A stretch of DNA of 64,000 nt from Actinomycetospora corticicola (GTDB taxonomy: Bacteria > Actinomycetota > Actinomycetes > Mycobacteriales > Pseudonocardiaceae). Numbering within the stretch: position 1 is the first letter of the stretch; the number at the start of each line of letters is the position of its first letter. The notes under the pieces are model-generated. The model saw only the letters and a program-made list of their open reading frames with translations. It was not told where the DNA came from and ran no database searches. Positions 1 to 8,450 of this stretch are shown here, piece by piece. Location of the stretch: NCBI RefSeq assembly GCF_013409505.1, contig NZ_JACCBN010000001.1:186001-250000 (forward strand). Direction: 5' to 3'. Position numbers and translations under genes: made by a program.

Positions 1-245
1 ACGACGGCGGTGAGCGCCCCGACCTTGAGGCGCCACTTCGGGCGCCGACGTTCGGGCGACTGCGGACCGCGGAGCGCCTCCGGCACCTGCTGGTCCATGA
101 CCGGCTGTCCGACGGGTCGGCCGAACTGCGGGTGCGGCGGCATCGCCGGGTGCGGCATGCCCGGGTGCGGCCCGGCGTACGGCGGGCGCGGGCCCATCGG
201 CCCGGCGACGGGGAAGCGGGGGTAGGGGTGCTGGTCGGCGCGCAT
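1..245 (-). CDS. N-terminal fragment of Pro/Gly/Met-rich, probably membrane-anchored protein (cut by left edge)
   Basis: Only the first 81 codons are present; the gene reads leftward off the window. The ATG at 243-245 has an AGGAG ribosome site about six bases upstream. The first ~55 residues are low-complexity and rich in Pro, Gly, His and Met (for example PHPGMPHPAMPPHP). A basic stretch (RRRPKWRLK) follows, then the start of a hydrophobic segment at the edge. This order, disordered tail, basic patch, membrane helix, is common in actinobacterial membrane proteins of unknown role. No family can be assigned from this part. Confidence 0.6.
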   Translation of the reverse strand, partial: MRADQHPYPRFPVAGPMGPRPPYAGPHPGMPHPAMPPHPQFGRPVGQPVMDQQVPEALRGPQSPERRRPKWRLKVGALTAV

Positions 246-390
246 CGGGTTCTCCTGGTTCGTTCCGGCCCCGGTGGGACCGGGTGTTTCGACTGGAGAA
301 ACCATCGCGAATCCGCAGCTCCACGCCGATGGAGCTGACCCTGCGGTGCGCGGGGAGCCGACCCTCGTCCCGAGGTAGGGCTGACCCCAG

Positions 391-460
391 GTGCGCTCCG
401 CGCCTGTGTGCACTAATCCGTGTCCGGGCACGGAGAAGTACTCACGAGCGCGGAGCGCAC
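391..460. repeat. Family A palindrome, copy A1 (40-bp core 406-445)
   Basis: A 40-bp core (GTGTGCACTAATCCGTG ... ACTCAC) is flanked by outer arms GTGCGCTCCGCGC (391-403) and GCGCGGAGCGCAC (448-460). It is the most degenerate of six copies of the same hairpin in this window. It overlaps the end of the cystathionine enzyme gene, whose TAG stop (413-415) and last codons lie inside it. Confidence 0.75.
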
Positions 461-1639
461 ATCGCTGATCAGGTCGTCCGCGTCCTCCAGCCCCACCGAG
501 AGCCGGAGGTGCCCGTACCGGCGGAACTCCTCGGGCCAGTGCGCCGCCCGTGGCCCGTCCGGCCCGACGTGCACGATCAGCGACTCGTCGTGCCCCACCG
601 ACACCGCCGAGGTGATCACGCGCAGGTCGGCGACGAACCGGTTCTGGGTGTCGGCGTCACCGTGCAGCGCGAACGCCATCACCGCGCCCGGCGGCTCCCC
701 GTCGAAGAGGCGCCGTGCCACCGAACGTTGGGGGTGCGACGGCAGGCCGGGGTAGGCGACGTAGGCGACCTCGGGCCTCGTCGTCAGGAACTCCGCGACC
801 CGCTGCGCCGACGCCAGGTGCTGCCGCAGGCGCAGGGGGAGCGTGATCGCCCCGCGGGAGATCAGCCAGGCGTTGAACGGCGAGATCACGCCGCCCACGT
901 CGATCATGACGTCGGCGCGGATCGGGTCGAGCAGCTCCGTCGCGCCCAGCACGGCCCCGCCCATCGCGTCGCCGTGCCCGTTGACGAACTTCGTCAGCGA
1001 GTGCACGACGAGGTCCGCGCCGTGCTCGAGCGGCCGGTACAGCGGGGGCGGGGTGAAGGTCGAGTCGACCGACAGCAGCGCGCCGGCCTCGTGCGCGATC
1101 GCCGCCACGGCCGGGATGTCGCAGACCCGCGTCGTCGGGTTCGCGACCACCTCGGTGTGCACGAGCTTCGTCGTCGGCCGGATCGCGGCGCGGACGGCGT
1201 CGGGGTCGGAGGTGTCCACGAACGTCGCCTCGACGCCGTAGCGGGCGGGCAGGATGTCGCGGAACAGCCGGAACGTCGCCTCGTAGGTCACGTCGGAGAT
1301 CACCGCGTGGTCCCCGGTGCGCAGCAGACTGAAGAACACGGCGTGCAGGGCGGCGACCCCGGAGGCCAGCACGACGGCGTCCTCGGCATGCTCCAGCGCG
1401 GCCAGCTTCCGTTGCAGCGCGATCTGGTTGACCCCCGAGTTCCGCGTGTACAGCGGCGTGTCGAACCCCGACCACGACAACGACGACGGGTCCTCCGGCA
1501 ACGCGTACGAGTTGGCCAGCACCAGGGGCGTGCGGATCGCCCGCGTCCCCGGGTCGACGGCGTTGCCGCCGTGCACGGCCTGCGTCTCCAGCCGGCACGA
1601 CGACGGGTCGTGCTTGTCGGGTCGGTGTGGCTTCGCCAT
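413..1639 (-). CDS. Cystathionine gamma-synthase / gamma-lyase family PLP enzyme
   Basis: A 408-aa protein of the Cys/Met-metabolism PLP family. Visible marks are LETQAVHGG near the N-terminus, the substrate-loop segment PLYTRNSG, the Asp-containing strand SVDSTFTPPP and the PLP-lysine segment SLTKFVNGHGD. Family members join O-acyl-homoserine with cysteine, or cleave cystathionine to cysteine; sequence alone does not separate these. It is the last gene of a minus-strand operon directly after cystathionine beta-synthase, which favours the gamma-lyase half of reverse transsulfuration. The start is uncertain: ATG 1639 touches palindrome A2, while ATG 1660 and GTG 1663 lie inside it. No clear ribosome site is visible for any of them. 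The last residues (LVSTSPCPDTD) are encoded by palindrome A1. Confidence 0.88.
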   Translation of the reverse strand: MAKPHRPDKHDPSSCRLETQAVHGGNAVDPGTRAIRTPLVLANSYALPEDPSSLSWSGFDTPLYTRNSGVNQIALQRKLAALEHAEDAVVLASGVAALHAVFFSLLRTGDHAVISDVTYEATFRLFRDILPARYGVEATFVDTSDPDAVRAAIRPTTKLVHTEVVANPTTRVCDIPAVAAIAHEAGALLSVDSTFTPPPLYRPLEHGADLVVHSLTKFVNGHGDAMGGAVLGATELLDPIRADVMIDVGGVISPFNAWLISRGAITLPLRLRQHLASAQRVAEFLTTRPEVAYVAYPGLPSHPQRSVARRLFDGEPPGAVMAFALHGDADTQNRFVADLRVITSAVSVGHDESLIVHVGPDGPRAAHWPEEFRRYGHLRLSVGLEDADDLISDVRSALVSTSPCPDTD

Positions 1640-1695
1640 GTGAGCATTAAAGGCCGCCATCACGGCCGTTAGTGCTCACCTGCGCGGAGCGCACC
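1624..1695. repeat. Family A palindrome, copy A2 (40-bp core 1640-1679)
   Basis: The core has arms GTGAGCATTAAAGGCCG and CGGCCGTTAGTGCTCAC, with outer arms GGTGTGGCTTCGCC and GCGCGGAGCGCACC. It fills the whole junction between cystathionine beta-synthase and the gamma enzyme. It supplies the TAA stop (1669-1671) of the first and sits directly before the likely ATG of the second. As RNA it would form a hairpin between two operon genes. Confidence 0.85.
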
Positions 1696-2955
1696 CCGCG
1701 TCACCAACCCCGCCAACCGGCCGTCGCACACCAGGTGTGCGACCTCGCCGTCGGGAAAGCGCTCCAGGGCGTCGACGACCGGCTCGCCGACCCCGAGCCC
1801 CACCGGGGGAGAAGCGGCCGGCCCGACCGTGCCGGCGCCGGACAACTCCGACGCCGTGAGCAGGGCCAGCACCTCCCCGGCGGCCGGCGGGAACCGGTCG
1901 GACCGCCCGGCCAGCACCACCGGCAACGCCGGCTGACCCGACTCCGAGAGCGCCCGCGACGCCTCCGCGACCGGCGTCCCCACCGGCACCGACACCACGG
2001 GAGACACGAACGCCGACAGCTCCCCGTCCAGGAAGCCCTGCCGCCGGCACCACGTGTCGGAGTGGTACTTCGACAGGTAGGCGCGGCCGGAGTCGGGCAG
2101 CAGCACGACGACGCAGTCACCGGTCACCGAGGACGCCACCGCGTACGCCGTCCCCGACGAGCCGCCGACCAGCAGCCCCTCGGTCCGCGCCAGCGTCCGA
2201 CACGCCACGATCGACGCCCGGTCCGGCACGGCGACGACGCGGTCGACCACGTCGCGGTGGTAGGAGTCGGGCCACGGGTCGTTCACGGTCTGCGGGTGCA
2301 CGTAGTGCCCGGCCGCCTCGATCGCGAACGGGGAGCCGTCGCCGCCGTTGTAGGACGACGTCACGGGGTCGGCGCCGATCACCTGCACGCGCCCGTCCGA
2401 GGCCTCCTTGAGGAACCGTCCGGTCCCGGAGATCGTGCCGCCGGTGCCGATCGTCGCGACGAAGTGCGTCACGCGGCCCTCGGTCGCCTCCCAGATCTCC
2501 GGACCCGTCGTCCGGAGGTGGACCGCCGGATTGGCCGGGTTGCCGTACTGGTCGGCCCACCAGCCGCCCGGCGTCTCGCGGGCGATCCGCGCGGCGTAGG
2601 CGACGACCTGGTTCGGGTGCTCCTTCGGCAGCGCCGAGGGGGTCAGCACCACCTCCGCGCCGTAGGCCCGCAGGGCGTCGAGCTTCTCGACGGCGGTCTT
2701 GTCGGGCAGCACGCACACCATGCGGTAGCCCCGGGCCGCCGCGACCTGGGCGAGCCCGAGACCGGTGTTGCCCGACGTCCCCTCGACGATCGTGCCGCCG
2801 GGCCGCAGCGCCCCCGACTCCTCGGCCGCGAGCACCATCGACAGCGCGGCCCGGTCCTTCACCGAGCCGCCCGGGTTGAGGTACTCGAGCTTCGCGTGCA
2901 CCCCGGACCGCAGCGTCACCAGCGGCGTGCCGCCCACGAGGTCGAGCAGTTTCAC
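1669..2955 (-). CDS. Cystathionine beta-synthase-like PLP enzyme with C-terminal CBS region
   Basis: A 428-aa fold-type II PLP enzyme. The PLP lysine is in GGSVKDRAA (about residue 33); the phosphate loops TSGNTG and GTGGTISG and the late segment GGSSGTA are all present. After about residue 310 there is a CBS-type regulatory region (FVSPVVSVPVGTPVAEASRAL and a second half ending GLVTRGALRAGEH). The family condenses serine or O-acetylserine with homocysteine or sulfide. GTG at 2955 is chosen because it overlaps the upstream stop as GTGA and leaves the usual start KLLDLVGGTPL. It is followed by the gamma enzyme, so the pair can run homocysteine to cysteine. Confidence 0.9.
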   Translation of the reverse strand: MKLLDLVGGTPLVTLRSGVHAKLEYLNPGGSVKDRAALSMVLAAEESGALRPGGTIVEGTSGNTGLGLAQVAAARGYRMVCVLPDKTAVEKLDALRAYGAEVVLTPSALPKEHPNQVVAYAARIARETPGGWWADQYGNPANPAVHLRTTGPEIWEATEGRVTHFVATIGTGGTISGTGRFLKEASDGRVQVIGADPVTSSYNGGDGSPFAIEAAGHYVHPQTVNDPWPDSYHRDVVDRVVAVPDRASIVACRTLARTEGLLVGGSSGTAYAVASSVTGDCVVVLLPDSGRAYLSKYHSDTWCRRQGFLDGELSAFVSPVVSVPVGTPVAEASRALSESGQPALPVVLAGRSDRFPPAAGEVLALLTASELSGAGTVGPAASPPVGLGVGEPVVDALERFPDGEVAHLVCDGRLAGLVTRGALRAGEH

Positions 2956-4268
2956 GACTGCGACAACGCCCGGACCGGCGCCAGCCCCAGGTTCTCCCGC
3001 AGGGTCGTCCCCTCGTAGGAGGTGCGGAACGACCCCTTCTCCTGCAGCAGCGGGACCACCTGGTCGACGAACGGGTCCATCCCGCCGGGCGTGATGTGGG
3101 GGACCAGCACGAAGCCGTCGGAGGCGTTCGACTGCACGAAGTCGTCGATCGTGTCGGCCACCCGCTGCGGGGTCCCGACGAAGGTGTGCCGCCCGTTCTT
3201 CGCGATCACCACCTCGCGGAGCGACCAGCCCTTCGCCTCGCCGAGCTCGCGCCACTCCCGCGCGGTCGCGACCGGATCGCGGTACTGCCGCACGCTCGCC
3301 CGGCCCTTGGAGATGTGACCGCCGGAGTCGACGTCGTCCTCGGTCTTCGGGTCGAAGCTCGGCACCGGACCGTCGGGGTCCACGTCGGACAGGTCGCGGT
3401 TCCACACCTGCTCGGCGAACGCGATCGCCGTGGCGGGGGAGACCTGCTGGTACTGGACCTGGCGGGCGTTCTCGGCGGCCTCGTCCTCGGTGTCGCCCAG
3501 CACGAACGTCGCGGCCGGGAGGATCTTGAGGTCCTCGTGACGACGGCCATGCGCGGCCAGCCGCCCCTTCACGTCCGCGTAGAACTCCATGCCGGCCTGC
3601 TTCTCGGCGTGCCGCGTGAAGATCGCGTCGGCGGAGGCGGCCGCGAACTCACGACCCTCCTCGGAGTCCCCGGCCTGGATGATCACCGGGTGCCCCTGCG
3701 GGCTGCGCGGGACCGGGAACCGACCGGTGATGTCGAACTGGTCGGTGTGGATGTCGAACTCGCCGCCGTCGGTGTCCCACAGCTGCTTCGCGACGTCGAG
3801 CATCTCCTGCGCCCGCAGGTAGCGCTTCTCCTTCGGCAGGTAGCCGCCGCGGCGGAAGTTCTCGCCGGTGAACTCGTCCCAGCTCGTGACGACGTTCCAC
3901 GCCGCGCGACCGCCGGAGAGGAAGTCCAGCGAGGCGAGCTTGCGGGCGACGTCGAGCGGCTCGTTGAACGTCGAGTTCACCGTGCCGGCGAGGCCGATGT
4001 GCGACGTCACGGCCGCCATCGCCTGCAGGATCGACACGTTGTCCGGGCGCCCCATGACGTCCAGGTCGTAGATCTTCCCGCCCTGCTCGCGCAGCCGCAG
4101 GCCCTCGGCGAGGAACAGGAAGTCGAACAGCCCGCGCTCGGCGCTCTGCGCGAAGTGGCGGAACGACTCGAACTCGATGTGGCTTCCCGACGCCGGGTCG
4201 CTCCAGACCGTCGTGTTGTTGACGCCGGGGAAGTGCGCGGCGAGGTGGATCTGCTTCTTCTGCGTCAT
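2952..4268 (-). CDS. Luciferase-like (LLM) flavin-dependent monooxygenase, NtaA/SnaA/DszA type
   Basis: A 438-aa protein with the signature of the NtaA/SnaA/DszA branch of bacterial luciferase-like monooxygenases: HFPGVNNTTVWSDP at the start, then GRAAWNVVTSWDEFTGENFR and SPQGHPVIIQAGDSEEGREFAA. Members use reduced FMN from a separate reductase to oxidise sulfones, sulfonates, polyamines or similar substrates. The position between a second luciferase-like gene and cystathionine beta-synthase points to release of sulfur from an organosulfur compound. It overlaps both neighbours by four bases (ATGA upstream, GTGA downstream), so translation is probably coupled. No flavin reductase is nearby. 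The substrate is not predictable. Confidence 0.88.
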   Translation of the reverse strand: MTQKKQIHLAAHFPGVNNTTVWSDPASGSHIEFESFRHFAQSAERGLFDFLFLAEGLRLREQGGKIYDLDVMGRPDNVSILQAMAAVTSHIGLAGTVNSTFNEPLDVARKLASLDFLSGGRAAWNVVTSWDEFTGENFRRGGYLPKEKRYLRAQEMLDVAKQLWDTDGGEFDIHTDQFDITGRFPVPRSPQGHPVIIQAGDSEEGREFAAASADAIFTRHAEKQAGMEFYADVKGRLAAHGRRHEDLKILPAATFVLGDTEDEAAENARQVQYQQVSPATAIAFAEQVWNRDLSDVDPDGPVPSFDPKTEDDVDSGGHISKGRASVRQYRDPVATAREWRELGEAKGWSLREVVIAKNGRHTFVGTPQRVADTIDDFVQSNASDGFVLVPHITPGGMDPFVDQVVPLLQEKGSFRTSYEGTTLRENLGLAPVRALSQS

Positions 4269-5368
4269 GACTGCACTCCTGCGTAGCGGTCGGCAGGCTT
4301 CGCGAGGCCGAGCAGGCCGCGCAGGGTGTCCGCCTCGTAGGCGGTGCGGGTCAGGCCGCGGCGGGCCAGCTCGGGGGCCAGGTCGCGGGCGATGCGGGGG
4401 AGGTCGTGCTCGGCGACGGCGGGCCGCAGGCGCGCCCCGTCGAGGCCGGCGGCGGCCCAGCCCTCGAGCTTCGTCGCGAGCTGGTCGACGGTTCCGGCGA
4501 AGACGTCGGCGTCGGAACGCAGCGTCCGCTCGCCGTCGAGCCGGGTCCAGCGCGTGCTCGCGGCGGTCGCGTCGTCGTCGAGGAAGACGACCAGGTCGCC
4601 GAGCACCTGTGCGGGCTCGGCGCGCCCGATCTCCGCCTCCGCCGACCGCACCCCGCGCAGCGTCGTGGCCGCGTCCCCGGTGGGCCCGTCCCGCCCGACC
4701 CCGTCCGGCGTCGTGAACACGAGGTCGGCGCAGCGGGCGGCGAGCCGGTAGGCGGTGTCGACGTGCGCGAGCGCGGTGACGATCGGCTGTCCCTGCGGCG
4801 GGCGCGGCGTGATCGACGGGCCGCGGACGGCGAAGTGCGAGCCCACGAAGTCGATGTAGTGCAGCTTGTCGCGGTCGACGAAGCGGTTGGTCGCCGCGTC
4901 GCGGATCTCGGCGTCGTCCTCCCACGAGTCCCAGAGCCGGCGCTGCACCTCGACGTGGTCGATCGCCTCGTCGAAGAGGCCCTCGCGGGTCTCCGACGAC
5001 GGGTCGCGGCGGCCGAACAGCGCGGCCTCCGCCGGGTCGGCCGACACCTTGATCCGCTCGCCGGCCCGACCCGCCGTGACCCAGTCCAGCGTCGCGATCT
5101 GCGTGGACACGTGGAACGGCTCGGTGTGCGTCGCGACCACGGTCGGCACGAGCCCGACGTGCGAGGTGACCGGCCCGGCCCGCAGCGCGATCAGCACCGA
5201 GTCCAGCCCGCGGCGCGCGAACCCGTCCTCGAGGGTGACCAGCGTGGCCAGTCCACGCTCGGCCTCCTGGATCTGCGACACCCAGAAGTCCGGCTCCAGC
5301 ACGTCGCCGGGTGGGGCGGCGGGATGCCAGCCGGTGTCCTTCAGGGCGACGGCGAGATGGAAGGTCAT
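4265..5368 (-). CDS. Second luciferase-like flavin-dependent monooxygenase
   Basis: A 367-aa LLM-fold protein, shorter and more divergent than its partner at 2952-4268. It keeps LATLVTLEDGF, the segment TSHVGLVPTVVATHTEPFHVSTQIATLDWVTAGRAG and PPQGQPIVTALAHVDTAYRLAARCAD, typical of the family. It lies between a GNAT-type gene and the NtaA-type enzyme with ATGA overlaps on both sides. The paired arrangement suggests two oxygenation steps or two related substrates in one sulfur-release route. Assignment to the superfamily is secure; the reaction is inferred only from context. Confidence 0.82.
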   Translation of the reverse strand: MTFHLAVALKDTGWHPAAPPGDVLEPDFWVSQIQEAERGLATLVTLEDGFARRGLDSVLIALRAGPVTSHVGLVPTVVATHTEPFHVSTQIATLDWVTAGRAGERIKVSADPAEAALFGRRDPSSETREGLFDEAIDHVEVQRRLWDSWEDDAEIRDAATNRFVDRDKLHYIDFVGSHFAVRGPSITPRPPQGQPIVTALAHVDTAYRLAARCADLVFTTPDGVGRDGPTGDAATTLRGVRSAEAEIGRAEPAQVLGDLVVFLDDDATAASTRWTRLDGERTLRSDADVFAGTVDQLATKLEGWAAAGLDGARLRPAVAEHDLPRIARDLAPELARRGLTRTAYEADTLRGLLGLAKPADRYAGVQS

Positions 5369-6069
5369 GAGTCCTCCGGATTCGACGGAGCGCGGACGGC
5401 GACGAACGAGGGTCGGGCGCGCAGGCGGAAGCCGAGCTGTTCGTAGAGCCGGATCGCGGTGGTGTTGTCGGCACTGGCGTGCAGGAACGGGGTCTCACCG
5501 CGAGCGCGGATCCCGGCCGCGACGGCGAGGATCAGGCGGGTCGCGAGGCCGTGGCCGCGCACGGCGGGGTCGGTGCACACGGCGCTGATCTCGCACGCGC
5601 CCGCCACGTGCATCCGTTCCCCGGCCATCGCGACGAGCCCCAGCATGTCGTCCCGGATGCCCAGGTAGACGCCCAGTTCACGCGTGCGCCGGGCGAACGG
5701 GCCGGGCTTCGTGCGTCCGACCAGCGCGAGCATGGCGTCGACGTCGGTGTCGTCGAGCAGCACCATCTGCGCGTCGGCCGCGGTCGGGGTCGGGACCGCG
5801 TCGTCGAGGACCATCTGCACCCCGGGGATCTCCCGCTCGAGGGTCCAGTCTCCCGGGACCTCGAGCGGCCCCGACGTCCGGACGACCATCACCTCGCCCA
5901 GCGACGCGGCGTCGCGCCACTCCTGCGGGGAGGCCGGCGGCGCGAGGAAGGGCCCGACGTCGGGGTGGAAGCGGACGGCCTCTCCGCGGCGCACGGCGAG
6001 GTGGGCCTGCGGGCCCTCGAGGGCGGCGCGCAGCGGGTCGTCGAGCGCGGTCGTGGTGGGGGTGTCCAC
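5365..6069 (-). CDS. GNAT-family N-acetyltransferase
   Basis: About 234 aa. The C-terminal half carries the acetyl-CoA motif of the GNAT fold (AVCTDPAVRGHGLATRLI), followed by the usual NTTAIRLYEQLGFRLR. The N-terminal ~90 residues are less typical, as in FR47-like GNATs. GTG 6069 is preferred because the GGAGGA site lies five bases before it; a TTG three bases upstream would be too close. It is the first gene of the minus-strand sulfur operon and overlaps the next gene by ATGA. It could acetylate a substrate or intermediate, or detoxify a cysteine-like compound, but nothing fixes its target. Confidence 0.82.
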   Translation of the reverse strand: MDTPTTTALDDPLRAALEGPQAHLAVRRGEAVRFHPDVGPFLAPPASPQEWRDAASLGEVMVVRTSGPLEVPGDWTLEREIPGVQMVLDDAVPTPTAADAQMVLLDDTDVDAMLALVGRTKPGPFARRTRELGVYLGIRDDMLGLVAMAGERMHVAGACEISAVCTDPAVRGHGLATRLILAVAAGIRARGETPFLHASADNTTAIRLYEQLGFRLRARPSFVAVRAPSNPEDS

Positions 6070-6237
6070 CAATGTCCTCCCGGTCGGTACGGATACGACG
6101 GGGGAGACGGCCTACAGCCCCGACGGCGACCCACGGCCGTCGAGCCAGCGGCGCGACACGAGCACGATCACCCGGCCACCGTAACCACGACGGAGCCGTC
6201 CGTGCAGGTGAGCACCTCCACCGCCGGACCGGGAATA

Positions 6238-6660
6238 TCAGTGGTCCTTTCCGTGACCCTTCCCGTGTCCCTTGCCCGGGCCGTCGTCCTTCGGGCCCTT
6301 GCCCTTGTCCTTCCCCGGCCCGTCGTCCTTCCCGGGGGATGCCTTCCCGACGTCGGGTCGGGGCGCGACGCGCGGTCCGTCGTCCGGTCCGTCGTCCGAC
6401 CCGTCGCCCGCGGGCGCCGCGGCCCGTCGCGGGGCGGCGGTGGTCGGGTCGGGCGCGTCGTCGGCGACCGGCGTCGGCGCAGCGGTGGTGGGAGGTGCGA
6501 CTCCCGCCGGCACGATCGGCGCCCCGGCGGCCGGCAGCACCGCCGCCGGGGCCGGGACCGCATCCGTCGTCGGGAGACCCACCGCGAGGACGGTCGCGAC
6601 ACCCGCCGTCAGGAACACGCCTGCGGCCGTCGCCGCGAGCCGGGGCCAGGTCCACCTCAT
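6238..6660 (-). CDS. Small secreted or membrane-anchored Pro/Ala- and Lys/Gly/Asp-rich protein
   Basis: 140 aa. An N-terminal basic residue and hydrophobic helix (WPRLAATAAGVFLTAGVATVL) look like a signal peptide or anchor. A Pro/Ala/Thr linker follows, and the tail is made of repeated Asp-Gly-Pro-Gly-Lys units (DDGPGKDKGKG, DDGPGKGHGKGHGKDH). The low-complexity charged tail is typical of exported actinobacterial proteins and gives no enzymatic prediction. ATG 6660 is used because upstream in-frame codons lack a signal-like start. It is divergent from the APC permease gene, sharing a 61-bp gap. Confidence 0.6.
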   Translation of the reverse strand: MRWTWPRLAATAAGVFLTAGVATVLAVGLPTTDAVPAPAAVLPAAGAPIVPAGVAPPTTAAPTPVADDAPDPTTAAPRRAAAPAGDGSDDGPDDGPRVAPRPDVGKASPGKDDGPGKDKGKGPKDDGPGKGHGKGHGKDH

Positions 6661-6721
6661 GGGTGAGCAGGGAACCACATCGGTCCGGTGCGCCCCGCCC
6701 GCACGGGGTAGTCCGCGGTCC

Positions 6722-8293
6722 GTGAGTACGACGGTCGGCGACGAGGTCGCCGCGGAGGAGGGCCGCCTGCGCCGCCACCTGGGCGTGGGCGGTCTGTCCG
6801 CCATCGGTTTCTCGAACATCGTCGGGTCGGGCTGGCTGTTCGCCGCGCTCTACGCCGCGCAGATCGCCGGGCCCGCCGCCCTGGTCGCGTGGCTGGTGGC
6901 GGGCGTGCTGGTCACGCTCGTCGCGCTGGTGATGGTGGAGCTCGGCGCGACCCGGCCGGAGGGCGGCGGGACCGTCCGCTGGCCGCTCTACGCGAGCGGT
7001 CGGCTCACCGGCACCGTCATCGGGTTCTCGGTGCTGCTCTCGGTGGGCGCGACGTCCGCCGAGCTGACCGCGATCGTCCAGTACGCCGGCTACTATCTGC
7101 CCTGGCTCTACGCCGACGACGCGCTGACCGGCGCGGGCGTGCTCTTCGCCGTCGTGCTGTCGGTGCTGCTCACGGCCCTGAACTGGTTCGGCGTGAAGCT
7201 GTTCGGGCGGGTCAACACGGCGGTGACGGTCGTGAAGGTCGCCGTCCCGCTGCTGACCGTCGTCCTGCTGCTGGCCTCCGGCTTCGACTCCGCCCGGCTC
7301 ACCGACCACGGCGGCTTCGCCCCCTACGGCTGGGGCGCCGTGCTCTCCGCGTTGGCCGGCGGCGGGATCGTCTACTCGCTCAACGGGTTCCAGGCGCCGG
7401 TCGACTTCTCCGGCGAGGCGCGCAACCCGCAGCGCACGGTGCCGCTCGCGGTGCTCGGCTCGATCGGGCTCGCCCTGCTGCTCTACCTCGGGCTGCAGCT
7501 CGCGTTCCTCGGCGCCGTCCCCGCGGACGCCCTCGGCGCCGGCTGGCAGGGCGTGAACTTCGAGTCGCCGTTCGGGCAGCTCGCGGTCGCGCTGAACCTC
7601 GGGTTCCTCGCCGCCGTGCTCTACGGCGACGCGGTCGTCTCGCCGGGCGGCTCGGCCTTCGTCGGCGTCGCGGTCGACGCGCGCCACACCTACGCGCTCG
7701 CGAAGAACCGGCTGCTGCCCCGGGCCCTGATGGCGGTGCACCCGTCGTCGGGAATCCCGCGCCGGGCCCTGCTGCTCAATCTCGCCGTCATCGTGGTCTA
7801 CCTGCTGCCCTTCTCCGGCTGGCAGTCGATCGTGTCGGTGATGGGCACGCTGTACCTGCTGCTCTACCTCGCGGCCGCGGTCGCCGCGGAGGTGTTCCGA
7901 CGACGGGAGCCCGGGCGGCTCTCCGGGTGGGTCCCGGGGCTGCGGGTCATCGCGCCGGTGTCGTTCGTGCTGGCGACGCTGTTCGTCTACTGGTCGGGCT
8001 TCTCCGACCTGCGTCTGGCGCTGCCGCTGACCCTCGTCGGGGTGCCGCTGTTCGTGGTGCTGTGGCGGCGGGAACGCGCCGGGTCGCTGGTCGAGGAGCT
8101 GCGCCGCGGCGCCTGGCTGATGGTGCACCTGCTGGTGCTGATCCTGCTGTCGGGGCTCGGTTCGTTCGACGGGCTCGGTGTGCTGCCGGCGCCGTGGGAC
8201 AGCGTCGTCGTGGCCCTATGGGCGGCGCTGGTGTTCCCGGTGGCCGTGCGCTCCGGCGTGCGTGAGCCCGACGCCGTCCCCGCCCGAGCATGA
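6722..8293 (+). CDS. APC-superfamily amino acid permease
   Basis: 523 aa with about 12 hydrophobic segments. The first helix carries the superfamily pattern GGLSAIGFSNIVGSGWLF, and helix 6 starts FQAPVDFSGEARNPQRTVPLAVLGS, a classic APC feature. It imports an amino acid or related amine by proton symport; the substrate is unknown. GTG 6722 is chosen because the transporter homology begins a few residues later, although the frame stays open far upstream. The stop codon lies in the left arm of a long hairpin (8289-8366) that separates it from the convergent dodecin gene. Confidence 0.88.
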   Translation: MSTTVGDEVAAEEGRLRRHLGVGGLSAIGFSNIVGSGWLFAALYAAQIAGPAALVAWLVAGVLVTLVALVMVELGATRPEGGGTVRWPLYASGRLTGTVIGFSVLLSVGATSAELTAIVQYAGYYLPWLYADDALTGAGVLFAVVLSVLLTALNWFGVKLFGRVNTAVTVVKVAVPLLTVVLLLASGFDSARLTDHGGFAPYGWGAVLSALAGGGIVYSLNGFQAPVDFSGEARNPQRTVPLAVLGSIGLALLLYLGLQLAFLGAVPADALGAGWQGVNFESPFGQLAVALNLGFLAAVLYGDAVVSPGGSAFVGVAVDARHTYALAKNRLLPRALMAVHPSSGIPRRALLLNLAVIVVYLLPFSGWQSIVSVMGTLYLLLYLAAAVAAEVFRRREPGRLSGWVPGLRVIAPVSFVLATLFVYWSGFSDLRLALPLTLVGVPLFVVLWRRERAGSLVEELRRGAWLMVHLLVLILLSGLGSFDGLGVLPAPWDSVVVALWAALVFPVAVRSGVREPDAVPARA

Positions 8294-8366
8294 TCACGTC
8301 GAGGGGACGGTCAGGGCTGATGTCGGTCTCCGGAACAGCCATGACGGTCCACTCGACGTGATCATG
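8289..8366. terminator. Long 78-bp imperfect hairpin between convergent genes
   Basis: Arms CATGATCACGTCGAG (8289-8303) and CTCGACGTGATCATG (8352-8366) match perfectly. Inside them are further pairs GGAC/GTCC, TCA/TGA and GGCTG/CAGCC, leaving a ~16-nt loop. It covers the APC permease stop and lies 84 bp before the dodecin stop, so it could end transcription from both sides. There is no U-tract, as is usual in high-GC actinobacteria. Confidence 0.7.
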
Positions 8367-8450
8367 GTCGACGTCAGGCGGCTGACAGCGTGTCCACGCC
8401 GCGGGGTCGGCCCTCGGCCTCGCGGCGGGCGACCTCGGCGCGGACCCGGC

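Noticed and set aside
319-342. Short hairpin CAGCTCC/GGAGCTG between the edge gene and palindrome A1
   Set aside because: Seven-base arms are expected by chance in such GC-rich DNA and it is not placed at a clear gene end.
6112-6171. 20-codon frame (SRRWLDGRGSPSGL end) on the minus strand upstream of the acetyltransferase operon
   Set aside because: Recalls an HVDL leader by its SRRWLD segment but lacks Val-Asp-Leu order and any Cys codon; not strong enough to list.
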